Shown: piece after piece, positions 1-8,237 of the stretch | Layout of the letters: each line of letters opens with the position of its first letter | How positions within the stretch are numbered: the first letter of the stretch is position 1 | Translations under genes and position numbers: made by a program | DNA from: Oceanihabitans sp. 2_MG-2023 | GTDB taxonomy: Bacteria; Bacteroidota; Bacteroidia; Flavobacteriales; Flavobacteriaceae | DNA: 64,000 bases | Reading direction: 5' to 3' | NCBI RefSeq assembly: GCF_030547245.1 | Contig: NZ_JAUOQT010000005.1 | Coordinates: 183,936-247,935, forward strand | Notes under the pieces: model-generated | Told to the model about the DNA's origin: nothing | Database searches by the model: none | The model's input: the letters and a program-made list of their open reading frames with translations, nothing else

Positions 1-583
1 CTAATAAAAGCATATCATCAATTTCTAAATCCGTAGTGCTAATTTTCTTTTTAGAATGCAATCTGTGACTTTGCGGTATATAACCAACAAATGGCTCGAA
101 ATAAAGTACGCGTTCTTTTATGTTTTCATTTAATAAAGGGGTAGCTGCAATTGCAGCATCTAGATGTCCTTCGTTAATTCTATAAATAATTTCTTCGGTA
201 GTGAGCTCCTCGATAATGAGCTTCACTTTTGGGTATTTTTTAATGAACGTTTTTAAAAACATTGGGAGTAGTGTTGGCATTACGGTAGGTATTATTCCTA
301 ATCTAAATTCACCTCCAATAAAACCTTTTTGTTGGTCTACAATATCTTTAATTCGATACGATTCATTAACTATATTTTTTGCTTGATTTACAATCTTTCT
401 TCCAACATTAGTAAGTTCTATAGGTTTTTTGCTTCTATCAAAAATTTGAATGTCTAACTCGCTCTCTAGTTTTTGTATTTGCATACTTAATGTTGGTTGC
501 GTAACAAAACATTTTTCGGCAGCTTTCGTGAAATTCTGGTTTTCGGCAACGGCCAAAACATAATATAATTGTGTGATTGTCAT
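1..583 (-). CDS. LysR-family regulator, OxyR-like (3' end cut by window)
   Basis: The reading frame from the ATG at 583 runs off the left edge, so about 194 residues are visible. The N-terminus (MTITQLYYVLAVAENQNFTK) and the following KAAEKCFVTQPTLSMQIQKL stretch form a typical LysR winged helix-turn-helix. The effector-binding domain begins at about residue 90 and is incomplete. The gene is divergent from dps with about 100 bp between them. In many bacteria a peroxide-sensing OxyR activates dps, so an OxyR-type role is a reasonable inference. The redox cysteines that would confirm it lie in the region beyond the visible part. It could be another LysR regulator. Confidence 0.85.
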   Translation of the reverse strand, partial: MTITQLYYVLAVAENQNFTKAAEKCFVTQPTLSMQIQKLESELDIQIFDRSKKPIELTNVGRKIVNQAKNIVNESYRIKDIVDQQKGFIGGEFRLGIIPTVMPTLLPMFLKTFIKKYPKVKLIIEELTTEEIIYRINEGHLDAAIAATPLLNENIKERVLYFEPFVGYIPQSHRLHSKKKISTTDLEIDDMLLL

Positions 584-655
584 CTGTATCAATTTAGACT
601 ATAAAAATATAAAAACTATCAATAAAGCTTATACTTAAAAGCGTTAATTATTGAA

Positions 656-663
656 TAAATTTG
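656..663 (+). promoter_or_regulatory. -7 box of dps promoter
   Basis: TAAATTTG matches the Bacteroidota -7 consensus TAnnTTTG exactly and lies 24 nt before the dps ATG. No clear TTG is seen at the -33 position, which could suggest dependence on an activator such as the divergent LysR protein. Confidence 0.5.
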
Positions 664-686
664 TAGTATAACAAAAAACAATAATT

Positions 687-1166
687 ATGACTCTAAATAG
701 TATAGGATTAGACTCCAAAATAACAAAAGAATTAGCACAAGATTTAAACGGATTATTAGCTAATTTTCAAACGTATTACCAAAATTTAAGAGGTATACAT
801 TGGAATATTAAAGGAAAAGCATTTTTTAATCTTCATGTAAAATTTGAAGAGTTATATACCGATGCAAATATGAAAGTAGATGAGATTGCAGAACGTATTT
901 TAACTTTAGGGGAAACACCTTTACATACTTTTGAAGATTATAGTAAGCATGCAAAAGTTCCTGTAGGAAAAAATATATCTCAAGATACAAAGGCTGTAGA
1001 GTTAATTGTAAATTCTCTAAGTGAATTATTGCAAATAGAACGTGCTATTTTAGAGAAGGCAGGAGATGCAAACGATGAAGGAACTAACTCTATGATGAGC
1101 GATTTTATTGCAGAACAAGAAAAAACAGTATGGATGATGAAAGCTTGGTTAAATGAAACCGTCTAA
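687..1166 (+). CDS. dps: Dps-family DNA-protection ferritin
   Basis: 159 residues, the usual Dps length. The ferroxidase motif of Dps proteins is visible at about residues 37-66: HWN, then H, D and E ligands in HVKFEELYTDANMKVDEIAE. Dps dodecamers oxidise Fe(II) with peroxide, store the iron and bind or shield DNA in stationary phase and oxidative stress. The position opposite an OxyR-like gene supports peroxide control. A strong terminator follows directly, so it is monocistronic. Confidence 0.95.
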   Translation: MTLNSIGLDSKITKELAQDLNGLLANFQTYYQNLRGIHWNIKGKAFFNLHVKFEELYTDANMKVDEIAERILTLGETPLHTFEDYSKHAKVPVGKNISQDTKAVELIVNSLSELLQIERAILEKAGDANDEGTNSMMSDFIAEQEKTVWMMKAWLNETV

Positions 1167-1206
1167 GTAAGTAGTTATTCCCTAAATAACGGATTGATTA
1201 TTAGTG

Positions 1207-1241
1207 AAAAAGCCACGAAAATTTTAATTTTCGTGGCTTTT
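1207..1241 (+). terminator. Rho-independent terminator after dps
   Basis: A near-perfect inverted repeat (AAAAGCCACGAAAAT and its complement) ends in a T-run. The A/T-flanked symmetric stem also suits the convergent gene on the minus strand. Confidence 0.85.
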
Positions 1242-1260
1242 GTTTTACATATATATTATA

Positions 1261-1725
1261 CTATAAGCGAATAGTGATATTTGAATCTTCATTTTTTATT
1301 TCCACCTTTGCTAGATCAAAAGTTGGAGGTCCATAAAGTATTGGGTTGTTAGACATACCATAATGCTCTTTTGGCATTCCGTTTAATTCGAAGTCCATTT
1401 TCTTATTGTTATTTTCATCATGTACAGCCATAATAGCATATTCGCCAGGAAGTACATTTTTATACGTAATAGTAACCGTGTTTCCTTCAATTATAGTTTC
1501 GGCAGTTTGAAGTCCTTCTTTTCCAGTCATAAATGTACTTTTATCATGTAATGAAGAAAGTATTTTTCCGTTGGTGTTTCTAATGTTATTAACCGTTACG
1601 GTAACTGTATTTCCTTTGTTTTCATTTTGTGCTTGACTAGATATTGAGGAAGCAATAAATAGTGCTACTACTAATACAGATTTACTTACAGATTTTAAAA
1701 TGTTGATTTTTGTTAAAGTGTTCAT
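1261..1725 (-). CDS. DUF2141 exported protein
   Basis: About 154 residues from the ATG at 1725. This start is preferred over one 12 codons upstream because it places a normal Sec signal peptide (MNTLTKINILKSVSKSVLVV...SQA) at the N-terminus. The mature part has features of DUF2141 proteins: VTVNNIRNTNGKILSSL near the start and YAIMAVHDENNNKKMDFELN with an acidic DENNNKKMD loop. DUF2141 proteins are small periplasmic beta-sandwich proteins of unknown function. It converges with dps and appears to stand alone. Confidence 0.8.
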   Translation of the reverse strand: MNTLTKINILKSVSKSVLVVALFIASSISSQAQNENKGNTVTVTVNNIRNTNGKILSSLHDKSTFMTGKEGLQTAETIIEGNTVTITYKNVLPGEYAIMAVHDENNNKKMDFELNGMPKEHYGMSNNPILYGPPTFDLAKVEIKNEDSNITIRL

Positions 1726-1883
1726 GGTGTGTTTTTTATTGATTACAGTGTAAAGATGCATTCGTTATAAAGAGTTTAGAAAAAAGGATTACTCAAATGT
1801 AGATTCATACCGATGAATTGTATTTTAAAAGTTAAATGGCATAAATTGCAGGCTTTAAAAATTGAAATTTTAAAATAAATCTT

Positions 1884-2495
1884 ATGTTTTATATCATAGA
1901 TATTTTAGGTACTATCGCTTTTGCTATTTCTGGGGTTTTAATAGCTATGAATAAAAAGATGGATCCTTTTGGAATTCTAATTATTGCATTTGTAACTGCA
2001 GTAGGAGGAGGTACTTTGCGAGATATATTAATAGGTCAAACACCAGTTTCTTGGATGACAAATATGACCTTTACCTATGTTATTTTAGCTACTACTGTTT
2101 TAACAATACTTTTTAGAAGTAAAATTAATTACTTAAGAACATCTTTGTTTTTATTTGATACAATAGGGATTGGTCTATATACTGTTGTTGGAGTAGAAAA
2201 AGGACTTTCAGCAGGATTAAACCCCGTTATTTGCATTGCACTTGGTACCATTTCTGCTTGTTTTGGAGGTGTGATTAGAGATATTTTGTGTAATGAAATT
2301 CCTGTCATTTTTAGAAAAGAAATTTATGCTACAGCTTGTATTCTTGGAGGTCTTACTTATTTTTTAATTAGAAAACTACCCATAGATAATAATTTTGTTT
2401 TTGTTATTGCGGGAATTGTAGTTATAATAGTTAGGCTAATAGCTGTTAGGTTTAAAATTAGTTTACCCAATTTATATAAGACTCAAAAATCATAA
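1884..2495 (+). CDS. TRIC-family (YicG-like) membrane cation channel
   Basis: 203 residues with about seven hydrophobic segments. Two internal glycine-rich repeats are visible, AVGGGTLRDILIG at about residue 40 and CFGGVIRDILCNEIPVIF at about residue 129. They are the hallmark of the UPF0126/TRIC fold, whose bacterial members form trimeric monovalent-cation channels in the inner membrane. Length is normal. The gene ends at a symmetric terminator shared with the convergent peptidase gene. Confidence 0.88.
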   Translation: MFYIIDILGTIAFAISGVLIAMNKKMDPFGILIIAFVTAVGGGTLRDILIGQTPVSWMTNMTFTYVILATTVLTILFRSKINYLRTSLFLFDTIGIGLYTVVGVEKGLSAGLNPVICIALGTISACFGGVIRDILCNEIPVIFRKEIYATACILGGLTYFLIRKLPIDNNFVFVIAGIVVIIVRLIAVRFKISLPNLYKTQKS

Positions 2496-2526
2496 AAAAA
2501 AGCTACACATTATGTGTAGCTTTTTT
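2495..2526. terminator. Bidirectional terminator
   Basis: Inverted repeat AAAAAAGCTACACA / TGTGTAGCTTTTTT with a 3-nt loop. It lies between convergent genes and has A and T runs on both sides, so it can work for both. Confidence 0.85.
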
Positions 2527-2544
2527 AGCTTTTGGAGCTGTGTT

Positions 2545-4698
2545 TTATTTGGTTATAGGAAAACCTCGATCTTTCATTAATGCTTCAATTTTAGCATCTC
2601 GACCTCTAAACAATCGATATGCTTCTGCTGGATCCATTGCGTTTCTTGGAGCAAATAAATATTGAACTAATTTGTCTGCTGTTTCTTTATCGTAAAAGCC
2701 ATCTGGTGCTTCTGCAAAAGCTTCCGAAGCATCGCTAGTTAAAACATCTGCCCACATATATCCGTAATATGCGGTTGCATAACCTTCCCCAGAAAAAACA
2801 TGTCCGAAGTGCGGTGTTCTATGACGCATTGGTAATTCTTTAGGCATTTTTAAAGCGGCTAAAGTTTTTCTTTCAAAAGCATCAATATCTATATTAGTTG
2901 GATCTGCAAGATGTAATTTCATATCTATTAATGCTGAAGCTAAATACTCTGTGGTACCAAATCCTTGATTAAATGTAGCGGCTTTTTTAATTTTTTCAAC
3001 TAAAGAAGACGGAATTGGTTTTCCGGTTTTATAGTGGACTAAAAATCGGTTAATTACTTGATCTGTAGATAACCAACGTTCTAATAATTGTGATTGAAAC
3101 TCGGTGTAATCTCTAACACCTCCGTTTAAAGTTGGATACTTTACATTAGACGAAAAGAAGTGTAATGCATGACCAAACTCGTGAAAGAAAGTGGTGGCAT
3201 CATCCCAAGAAACAAGTACTGCTTCTCCAGGAGCGGGCTTTACAAAGTTAGAATTGTTAGATGCAAGAACATTGGTTGCTCCTTCAAAAGTAGTGTGGCT
3301 TCTGTAGGTTGTTGCCCAAGCTCCAGAGCGTTTTCCTTGTCTTGCAAAAGGATCTAGATACCACAGCCCAATATTTTTTCCAGAGTCTTTATCTGTAACT
3401 TCCCAAACATTTACATCTTCATGAAATACAGGAACGCTCCCTTCTTTTACAGGGGTGAATTTATAGTTAAATAACTTTTCGGCAGTAAAGAATAGCGCCT
3501 CGGTTAATTTATCTAATTGTAAATATTGTTTTACTTCATCGCTATCTAAGTCGTATTTCTTTTTTCTTACTTTTTCTGCGTAAAATCTATAATCCCAAGG
3601 TTCTATAGTAATATTGTCTCCATTTTCATTAGCAACAGTTTGCATATCTGCAACTTCTTCAGCAACTCTGCCAATTGCAGCTGGCCAAACAGCCATCATT
3701 AAATTCATAGCGTTTTCAGGAGTTTTTGCCATGCGGTCTTGTAAACGCCAAGCTGCATAATTGTTGTATCCCATTAGTTCAACACGTTCTTTACGAAGTT
3801 TTAATATTTTTGAAATAATTGCATTGTTGTCATAATCGTCTCCATTGTCGCCTCTAGAATAGTAGTTTTCCCATACTTGTTTGCGTAATTCTCGATTGGT
3901 AGCATATTTTAAAAAAGGATCCATAGAAGATCTTGTATTTGTAATAGCATATTTACCTTCTTGTCCATTATCTAATGCGATTTTTGCTGCAGATTTTATA
4001 AAACCTTCCGATAAACCTCCTAATTGATCTTCATTTAAATAGGTAATGTAATTCTCTTCATCATGCAAAACATTGTCTGAAAATGTATTATATAAAGAGG
4101 AAAGCGCTTTGTTAATAGCAGCATAGCGTTCTTTTTTTTCCGAATCTAAATTTGCACCATTCATTTCGTAGCTTTTATAGGTAAGTTCTACTACGCGTTG
4201 TTCTTGAGCTTCTAAAGGTTTTTTTTGCGAAGCATTATACACTGCTTTTATGCGTTGAAATAGTTTTTCGTTTTGTGTTATTTTAGATCTATAATCGGAT
4301 AGTTTAGGTGCTAATTCTGATTGTATTTTTCTAAATTCGGGAGAAGACATATTGCTGCTTAAAATACCATAATATGTATACACTCTTTTTAGTGTTTTTC
4401 CTGAGGATTCAAGTGCTTCGATAGTGTTTTTAAAGGTTGGTACTTCTGTATTGTTAGCTATTTTGTCAATTTCTGCTAAGCTTTCTGTCATACCAAAATG
4501 GATAGCTTCTTCAATGTCGCTTACTTGCATCTCATTAAAAGCAGGAACACCTTGGTATGGTCCAGTCCATGCTGTAGTTAATATGTTTTTACTCATTTTG
4601 GTATTTTGTTGTTTTTCTTCGGTTTTACAATTAGTAAGCGTAATTAAAACGCATAGACTTATTGTTTTTAGGTATTGTAAATGTTGTTGTTTTATCAT
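2545..4698 (-). CDS. M3-family metallopeptidase (Dcp-like lipoprotein)
   Basis: 717 residues. The thermolysin-like zinc motif HEFGH lies at about residue 505 in the context FFHEFGHALHF, and the C-terminal half carries the M3 signature around GYATAYYGYMWADVL. The family cleaves oligopeptides; the overall sequence fits the Dcp (peptidyl-dipeptidase) branch. The N-terminus is hydrophobic and ends in LTNC, which looks like a lipobox at Cys 24, so this copy is probably an outer-envelope lipoprotein, unlike cytoplasmic E. coli Dcp. It probably degrades imported or shed peptides in the periplasm. Confidence 0.92.
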   Translation of the reverse strand: MIKQQHLQYLKTISLCVLITLTNCKTEEKQQNTKMSKNILTTAWTGPYQGVPAFNEMQVSDIEEAIHFGMTESLAEIDKIANNTEVPTFKNTIEALESSGKTLKRVYTYYGILSSNMSSPEFRKIQSELAPKLSDYRSKITQNEKLFQRIKAVYNASQKKPLEAQEQRVVELTYKSYEMNGANLDSEKKERYAAINKALSSLYNTFSDNVLHDEENYITYLNEDQLGGLSEGFIKSAAKIALDNGQEGKYAITNTRSSMDPFLKYATNRELRKQVWENYYSRGDNGDDYDNNAIISKILKLRKERVELMGYNNYAAWRLQDRMAKTPENAMNLMMAVWPAAIGRVAEEVADMQTVANENGDNITIEPWDYRFYAEKVRKKKYDLDSDEVKQYLQLDKLTEALFFTAEKLFNYKFTPVKEGSVPVFHEDVNVWEVTDKDSGKNIGLWYLDPFARQGKRSGAWATTYRSHTTFEGATNVLASNNSNFVKPAPGEAVLVSWDDATTFFHEFGHALHFFSSNVKYPTLNGGVRDYTEFQSQLLERWLSTDQVINRFLVHYKTGKPIPSSLVEKIKKAATFNQGFGTTEYLASALIDMKLHLADPTNIDIDAFERKTLAALKMPKELPMRHRTPHFGHVFSGEGYATAYYGYMWADVLTSDASEAFAEAPDGFYDKETADKLVQYLFAPRNAMDPAEAYRLFRGRDAKIEALMKDRGFPITK

Positions 4699-4752
4699 TT
4701 TGTTGGGTATGTTTCTGGTTTATAAAGATACAAATATGTTGGTCGGAAAAGC

Positions 4753-5460
4753 TTAGTCTATTATCTCTACCTTTCTAATATAGACATTGTGTAAAGGCCA
4801 TTCGGCATTATCGGTTTCTTGTTTTGCTATTTCGTCTACGACATCCATCCCTCTAATTACTTTGCCAAAAATGGTGTAATCGCCATCTAAATGATAGGCG
4901 CCATCTTTTTTCTGAACAATAAAAAATTGGTAGGGAGAAGCTAGTTTGTAAGGGTTTTCAATCGCTCCACTAGGCATACTGACCGCTCCTCGATGATGTT
5001 TATAGCCTCGTTTGGTATCTGTTGGTAATAAATATTTACCAATTTGTTTGCGTTTGCGTTTTACTTTGGCATCGTCTGTACTGCCTCCTTGTATGATAAA
5101 ATTATTTACAATGCGATAAAATTGCGTATTATCAAAATACTTTTGTTTGGTTAAAAAGATGAAGTTTGCACGATGAAACTTGGTTTTTTCATATAGTAAA
5201 ATATCAATTTCTCCATAATCTGTAGTTATACGTATTTTGTTTTCTTTGTTGTGTTTTTCGTATTCTAAAAAGAATTCCATCGCATTATCATCTGTAAGCA
5301 ATGGAAATTCTCTTTTTGGCGTTATTACAGAGTCTTTTTTTACTAGTTCTTTTTCTTCGGAAGTATTTTGAATTACTTTTGAAGTATTCTTTATTTTCGT
5401 TTTTTTATCTTGACAATTCAGAAAAAGTATAGAAATAAAACATAATAATATAAGTCGCAT
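4753..5460 (-). CDS. Cyclophilin-type peptidyl-prolyl isomerase lipoprotein
   Basis: 235 residues. The N-terminus has a lipoprotein signal ending in LFLNC (Cys 16). The cyclophilin core follows from about residue 77: FYRIVNNFIIQGG, then MPSGAIENPYKLASPYQFFIVQ and the YTIFGKVIRGMDVVDEIA end. It would catalyse proline isomerisation on the periplasmic side of an envelope membrane. Its ATG is separated from the ATG of the divergent Nudix gene by only two nucleotides, so its promoter must lie inside that gene. Confidence 0.92.
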   Translation of the reverse strand: MRLILLCFISILFLNCQDKKTKIKNTSKVIQNTSEEKELVKKDSVITPKREFPLLTDDNAMEFFLEYEKHNKENKIRITTDYGEIDILLYEKTKFHRANFIFLTKQKYFDNTQFYRIVNNFIIQGGSTDDAKVKRKRKQIGKYLLPTDTKRGYKHHRGAVSMPSGAIENPYKLASPYQFFIVQKKDGAYHLDGDYTIFGKVIRGMDVVDEIAKQETDNAEWPLHNVYIRKVEIID

Positions 5461-5462
5461 AG

Positions 5463-6104
5463 ATGAATTTTAATCAGTTTTTAAAAGCTACATCAAAAAT
5501 AAGCAATCTTGAACTTCCTGCCGAAGCATCTCAATTTAAAATGTCTCCTCCTTTTAGAGAAGCCCTTTTAAAGCAACAACAAAGTAAGATTAAAAATGCA
5601 AAACAATCTGCAGTTATGGCGCTTTTTTATCCAGATGAGGAGCAAGAAACCAAGTTTGTTTTAATTTTACGAAAAACCTATAAAGGAGTGCATTCTGCAC
5701 AAGTAGGATTTCCAGGAGGTAAAGTGGAAATAGAAGATACTTCTTTGAAACATACTGCATTGCGTGAAACGGAAGAAGAAATAGGTGTGCCAATGCAGAC
5801 TATTGAAACGCTTAAAGCTTTAACGCAAGTGTATATTCCGCCAAGTAATTTTTATGTCCAGCCATTTTTGGGTTATAGTGTTAGTAGACCAAATTTTATA
5901 AAACAAGAAAGTGAGGTAGAAGATATCTTAGAGGTTTCGCTGGCTCATTTTCTAGAAGAACAGAATGTGGTAACTAAATACGTTTCAACATCTTATAATC
6001 GAGATGTGGAAGTTCCAGCTTATAAATTGAATAACCATATCGTTTGGGGAGCTACCGCAATGATGCTTAGTGAAATTAAAGACTTGTTAAAACTAGCCTT
6101 GTAA
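5463..6104 (+). CDS. Nudix hydrolase, CoA pyrophosphatase type
   Basis: 213 residues. A Nudix box spans about residues 84-108 (GGKVEIEDTSLKHTAL, then RETEEEIG) and is preceded by HSAQVGFPGG, typical of the NudL/YeaB-like CoA diphosphatase subfamily. These enzymes split CoA or acyl-CoA into 3',5'-ADP and phosphopantetheine in the cytoplasm. The ATG at 5463 is kept because the N-terminal helix before FKMSPPFR belongs to the subfamily fold. Followed after 50 nt by the acyltransferase gene, which seems to have its own promoter. Confidence 0.88.
   Translation: MNFNQFLKATSKISNLELPAEASQFKMSPPFREALLKQQQSKIKNAKQSAVMALFYPDEEQETKFVLILRKTYKGVHSAQVGFPGGKVEIEDTSLKHTALRETEEEIGVPMQTIETLKALTQVYIPPSNFYVQPFLGYSVSRPNFIKQESEVEDILEVSLAHFLEEQNVVTKYVSTSYNRDVEVPAYKLNNHIVWGATAMMLSEIKDLLKLAL
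5494..5501 (-). promoter_or_regulatory. Candidate -7 box for the cyclophilin gene, inside the Nudix CDS
   Basis: On the minus strand this reads TATTTTTG, a perfect TAnnTTTG match 34-41 nt upstream of the ATG at 5460. No clear -33 TTG is seen. The box lies within the first 13 codons of the divergent gene. Confidence 0.4.
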
Positions 6105-6126
6105 AGGCTTAGTTTTACTACATTTG
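6099..6126 (+). promoter_or_regulatory. Promoter of the PlsC-like gene
   Basis: TTG at 6099-6101, a 17-nt spacer and TACATTTG at 6119-6126 match the Bacteroidota TTG/TAnnTTTG pattern. The -33 TTG overlaps the end of the Nudix gene. The start codon is 29 nt after the -7 box. Confidence 0.65.
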
Positions 6127-6154
6127 TATTCTAATTAAATAGTAAAATATATTT

Positions 6155-6967
6155 ATGGGATTGTTTAAAAAAAATCCTTTTGGACATAACCTTTTTATAA
6201 AAAAATGGTTAATACGTATTTTAGGAGCGATTTCGCATAGACGTTTTCGCGGCTTTAATGAACTACAAATTGAAGGTTCTGAGATTATTAAAAAGCTACC
6301 AGACACGAATGTTTTATTTATTTCTAACCATCAAACGTATTTTGCTGATGTAGTTTCTATGTTTCATGTATTTAACGCTAGTTTAAGTAATAGAGATGAT
6401 TCTATTAAAAATATTGGGTACTTATGGAATCCTAAATTAAATCTATATTATGTTGCAGCAAAAGAAACCATGAGCGCTGGTTTATTACCTAAAATTTTGG
6501 CTTATGTTGGTTCTATTAGTATTGAGCGTACTTGGAGAGCGAAAGGCGAAGATGTAAATAGGCAAGTTAAAATGAGCGATATATCTAATATTAGAAAAGC
6601 TTTAGATGATGGTTGGGTGATTACATTTCCGCAAGGAACAACAACGCCTTTTAAGCCAATTAGAAAAGGTACTGCGCATATTATTAAACAGTATAAACCT
6701 ATTGTTGTGCCAATTGTAATTGATGGTTTTAGACGTAGTTTTGATAAAAAAGGATTGCGTATTAAAAAGAAAAACATCATGCAGTCTTTCGAAATAAAAC
6801 AACCTTTAGAAATTGATTATGAAAACGAAAGTATTGCAAGTATTGTTGAAAAAATTGAATATGCTATAGAGCAACACCCTTCCTTTTTAAAAGTAATACC
6901 TCAAGAGGAATTAGCTTTACAGGAAGAGCTTAATAAGAAGCGTAAATGGAAAGTTAAGGATTCTTAA
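6155..6967 (+). CDS. PlsC-like 1-acylglycerol-3-phosphate acyltransferase
   Basis: 270 residues. Motif I reads NHQTYFAD at about residue 58, with five residues between His and Asp instead of the usual four (HX4D). Motif III reads FPQGTTTPF at about residue 158 where most PlsC proteins have FPEGTR. The overall order of motifs, the length and the basic N-terminus still fit glycerophospholipid acyltransferases, which add the second acyl chain to form phosphatidic acid at the inner membrane. Substrate is uncertain because of the motif changes. Its stop codon overlaps the stop of the convergent gene by two nucleotides. Confidence 0.75.
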   Translation: MGLFKKNPFGHNLFIKKWLIRILGAISHRRFRGFNELQIEGSEIIKKLPDTNVLFISNHQTYFADVVSMFHVFNASLSNRDDSIKNIGYLWNPKLNLYYVAAKETMSAGLLPKILAYVGSISIERTWRAKGEDVNRQVKMSDISNIRKALDDGWVITFPQGTTTPFKPIRKGTAHIIKQYKPIVVPIVIDGFRRSFDKKGLRIKKKNIMQSFEIKQPLEIDYENESIASIVEKIEYAIEQHPSFLKVIPQEELALQEELNKKRKWKVKDS

Positions 6968-7608
6968 ACTTCTAGTTTTTTCAATTCTTTGTAATTTCTA
7001 TTTAAACGTTTTAATAAAATACCATAAACTAAGTAGTAGAATAATAGTAAAATAGTTACGACAATAACTAATACTATAAGTACTCCTAGTATTAATCCAG
7101 CATAAAATTTAAATACTTCACCATTTGCTGTAGCGTTTTCTATAATACTTCTTGTGTTTTCATCATGATTTAATACATAAGGTAACATTGCTACAACACT
7201 AATTACAATAAAGGCTAAGTTAAAACCGACATATTGTTTTACAGTACGCCTGGTTTTAAGTATGTTTTCCATTAATTTACTAGCGTTATCTGTACTGTTT
7301 ATTGTTTTATAATTCATATAAAACTTATAAAAGAAATATGCTAATACAGCATACGAAATAACGCTAAGTATAATAAAAATAGTACTAGATTCTATGTCTG
7401 CGATACTTTCACTATTTCTGTTAGCTTTCATTACTATGGCAAATACAAGCCAGAAAACAAATTCTAATAAGCTGATAATAAAAATCCATTTTACAATAGA
7501 AGAAGACTTCTTCAAAATCATACTGTAAATTTGGTTATAGGAAAGTTTAGGGTAACGTTTTGTATCCTCTTTCTTCCAGTCTTTTTTTAATAATTCTAAT
7601 TCATCCAT
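6964..7608 (-). CDS. Four-helix membrane protein downstream of ECF sigma factor
   Basis: 214 residues. A hydrophilic N-terminal segment of about 38 residues (MDELELLKKDWKKEDTKRYP) precedes four predicted transmembrane helices at about 40-60, 75-98, 125-148 and 170-200, ending in a basic tail. It starts 4 nt after the sigma-factor stop, so the two are co-transcribed. The arrangement, a short cytoplasmic domain plus membrane helices behind an ECF sigma gene, suggests an anti-sigma factor, although I see no ZAS zinc motif. Function is inferred from context only. Confidence 0.7.
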   Translation of the reverse strand: MDELELLKKDWKKEDTKRYPKLSYNQIYSMILKKSSSIVKWIFIISLLEFVFWLVFAIVMKANRNSESIADIESSTIFIILSVISYAVLAYFFYKFYMNYKTINSTDNASKLMENILKTRRTVKQYVGFNLAFIVISVVAMLPYVLNHDENTRSIIENATANGEVFKFYAGLILGVLIVLVIVVTILLLFYYLVYGILLKRLNRNYKELKKLEV

Positions 7609-7612
7609 AGTT

Positions 7613-8107
7613 TTACGGATTTAAAATGGTTCTTAATTTGTTTTTCACTCTATTCATTTTCACTCTTGCATTTACTTCACTAATTCCCATTGTTTCACTA
7701 ATTTCTTTATAGTTTTTGTCTTCTAAATACAAGAAAACAAGCGCTTTTTCAATATCATTTAATTGATGTACAGCTTTATATAACAATTTTAATTGCTCTT
7801 CTTCTGTGTCATCATACTCGTCTGCTTTTATTTTAAATTGTACAGCATCAAAGTCTTGTGTGTTAATACTACGTTTGCTTTTTCGGTAGAGTGTAATCGC
7901 TGTGTTTAATCCAACTCTATACATCCATGTACTAAATTTAGCGTCTCCTCTAAATTTGGGGAATGCACGCCAAAGCTGTATGGTTATTTCTTGAAACAAA
8001 TCATTATGTGCATCTCGATTGTTGGTATATAGCCTACAAACTTTATGTACAATATTTTGGTTTTTTTCAAGCTGCTCTACAAAGCTATGTTCTAATTCTT
8101 TGTTCAA
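7613..8107 (-). CDS. ECF-type RNA polymerase sigma factor
   Basis: 164 residues. Region 2 is visible at about residues 25-75 (NDLFQEITIQLWRAFPKFRG, then FSTWMYRVGLNTAI) and region 4 at about 105-160 (YLEDKNYKEISETMGISEVN, VKMNRVKNKL). The start is TTG at 8107: an in-frame TAA lies four codons upstream and no ATG or GTG gives the full region 2. It is followed by a membrane protein that may control it. The regulon cannot be read from this window. Confidence 0.92.
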   Translation of the reverse strand: MNKELEHSFVEQLEKNQNIVHKVCRLYTNNRDAHNDLFQEITIQLWRAFPKFRGDAKFSTWMYRVGLNTAITLYRKSKRSINTQDFDAVQFKIKADEYDDTEEEQLKLLYKAVHQLNDIEKALVFLYLEDKNYKEISETMGISEVNARVKMNRVKNKLRTILNP

Positions 8108-8195
8108 TTTGATGGTTTAGTTATTGTATAAGTAGCATTAATTTTAAAATGTTACACGAAATAGTAAATATCTTTAAAAATAGTGTTTAAGAGGC

Positions 8196-8203
8196 TAATT
8201 TTG
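8196..8203 (+). promoter_or_regulatory. -7 box of the NDH-2 promoter
   Basis: TAATTTTG matches TAnnTTTG and lies 34 nt before the ATG. A TTT (8173-8175) rather than TTG is found 20 nt upstream. Confidence 0.5.
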
Positions 8204-8237
8204 TATCTTTATAGTACAAATTTTTAGTCCTTAATTT

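Noticed and set aside
2545..4698. Plus-strand ORFs inside the M3 peptidase gene
   Set aside because: Antisense shadows without family features; the minus-strand frame has all M3 motifs.
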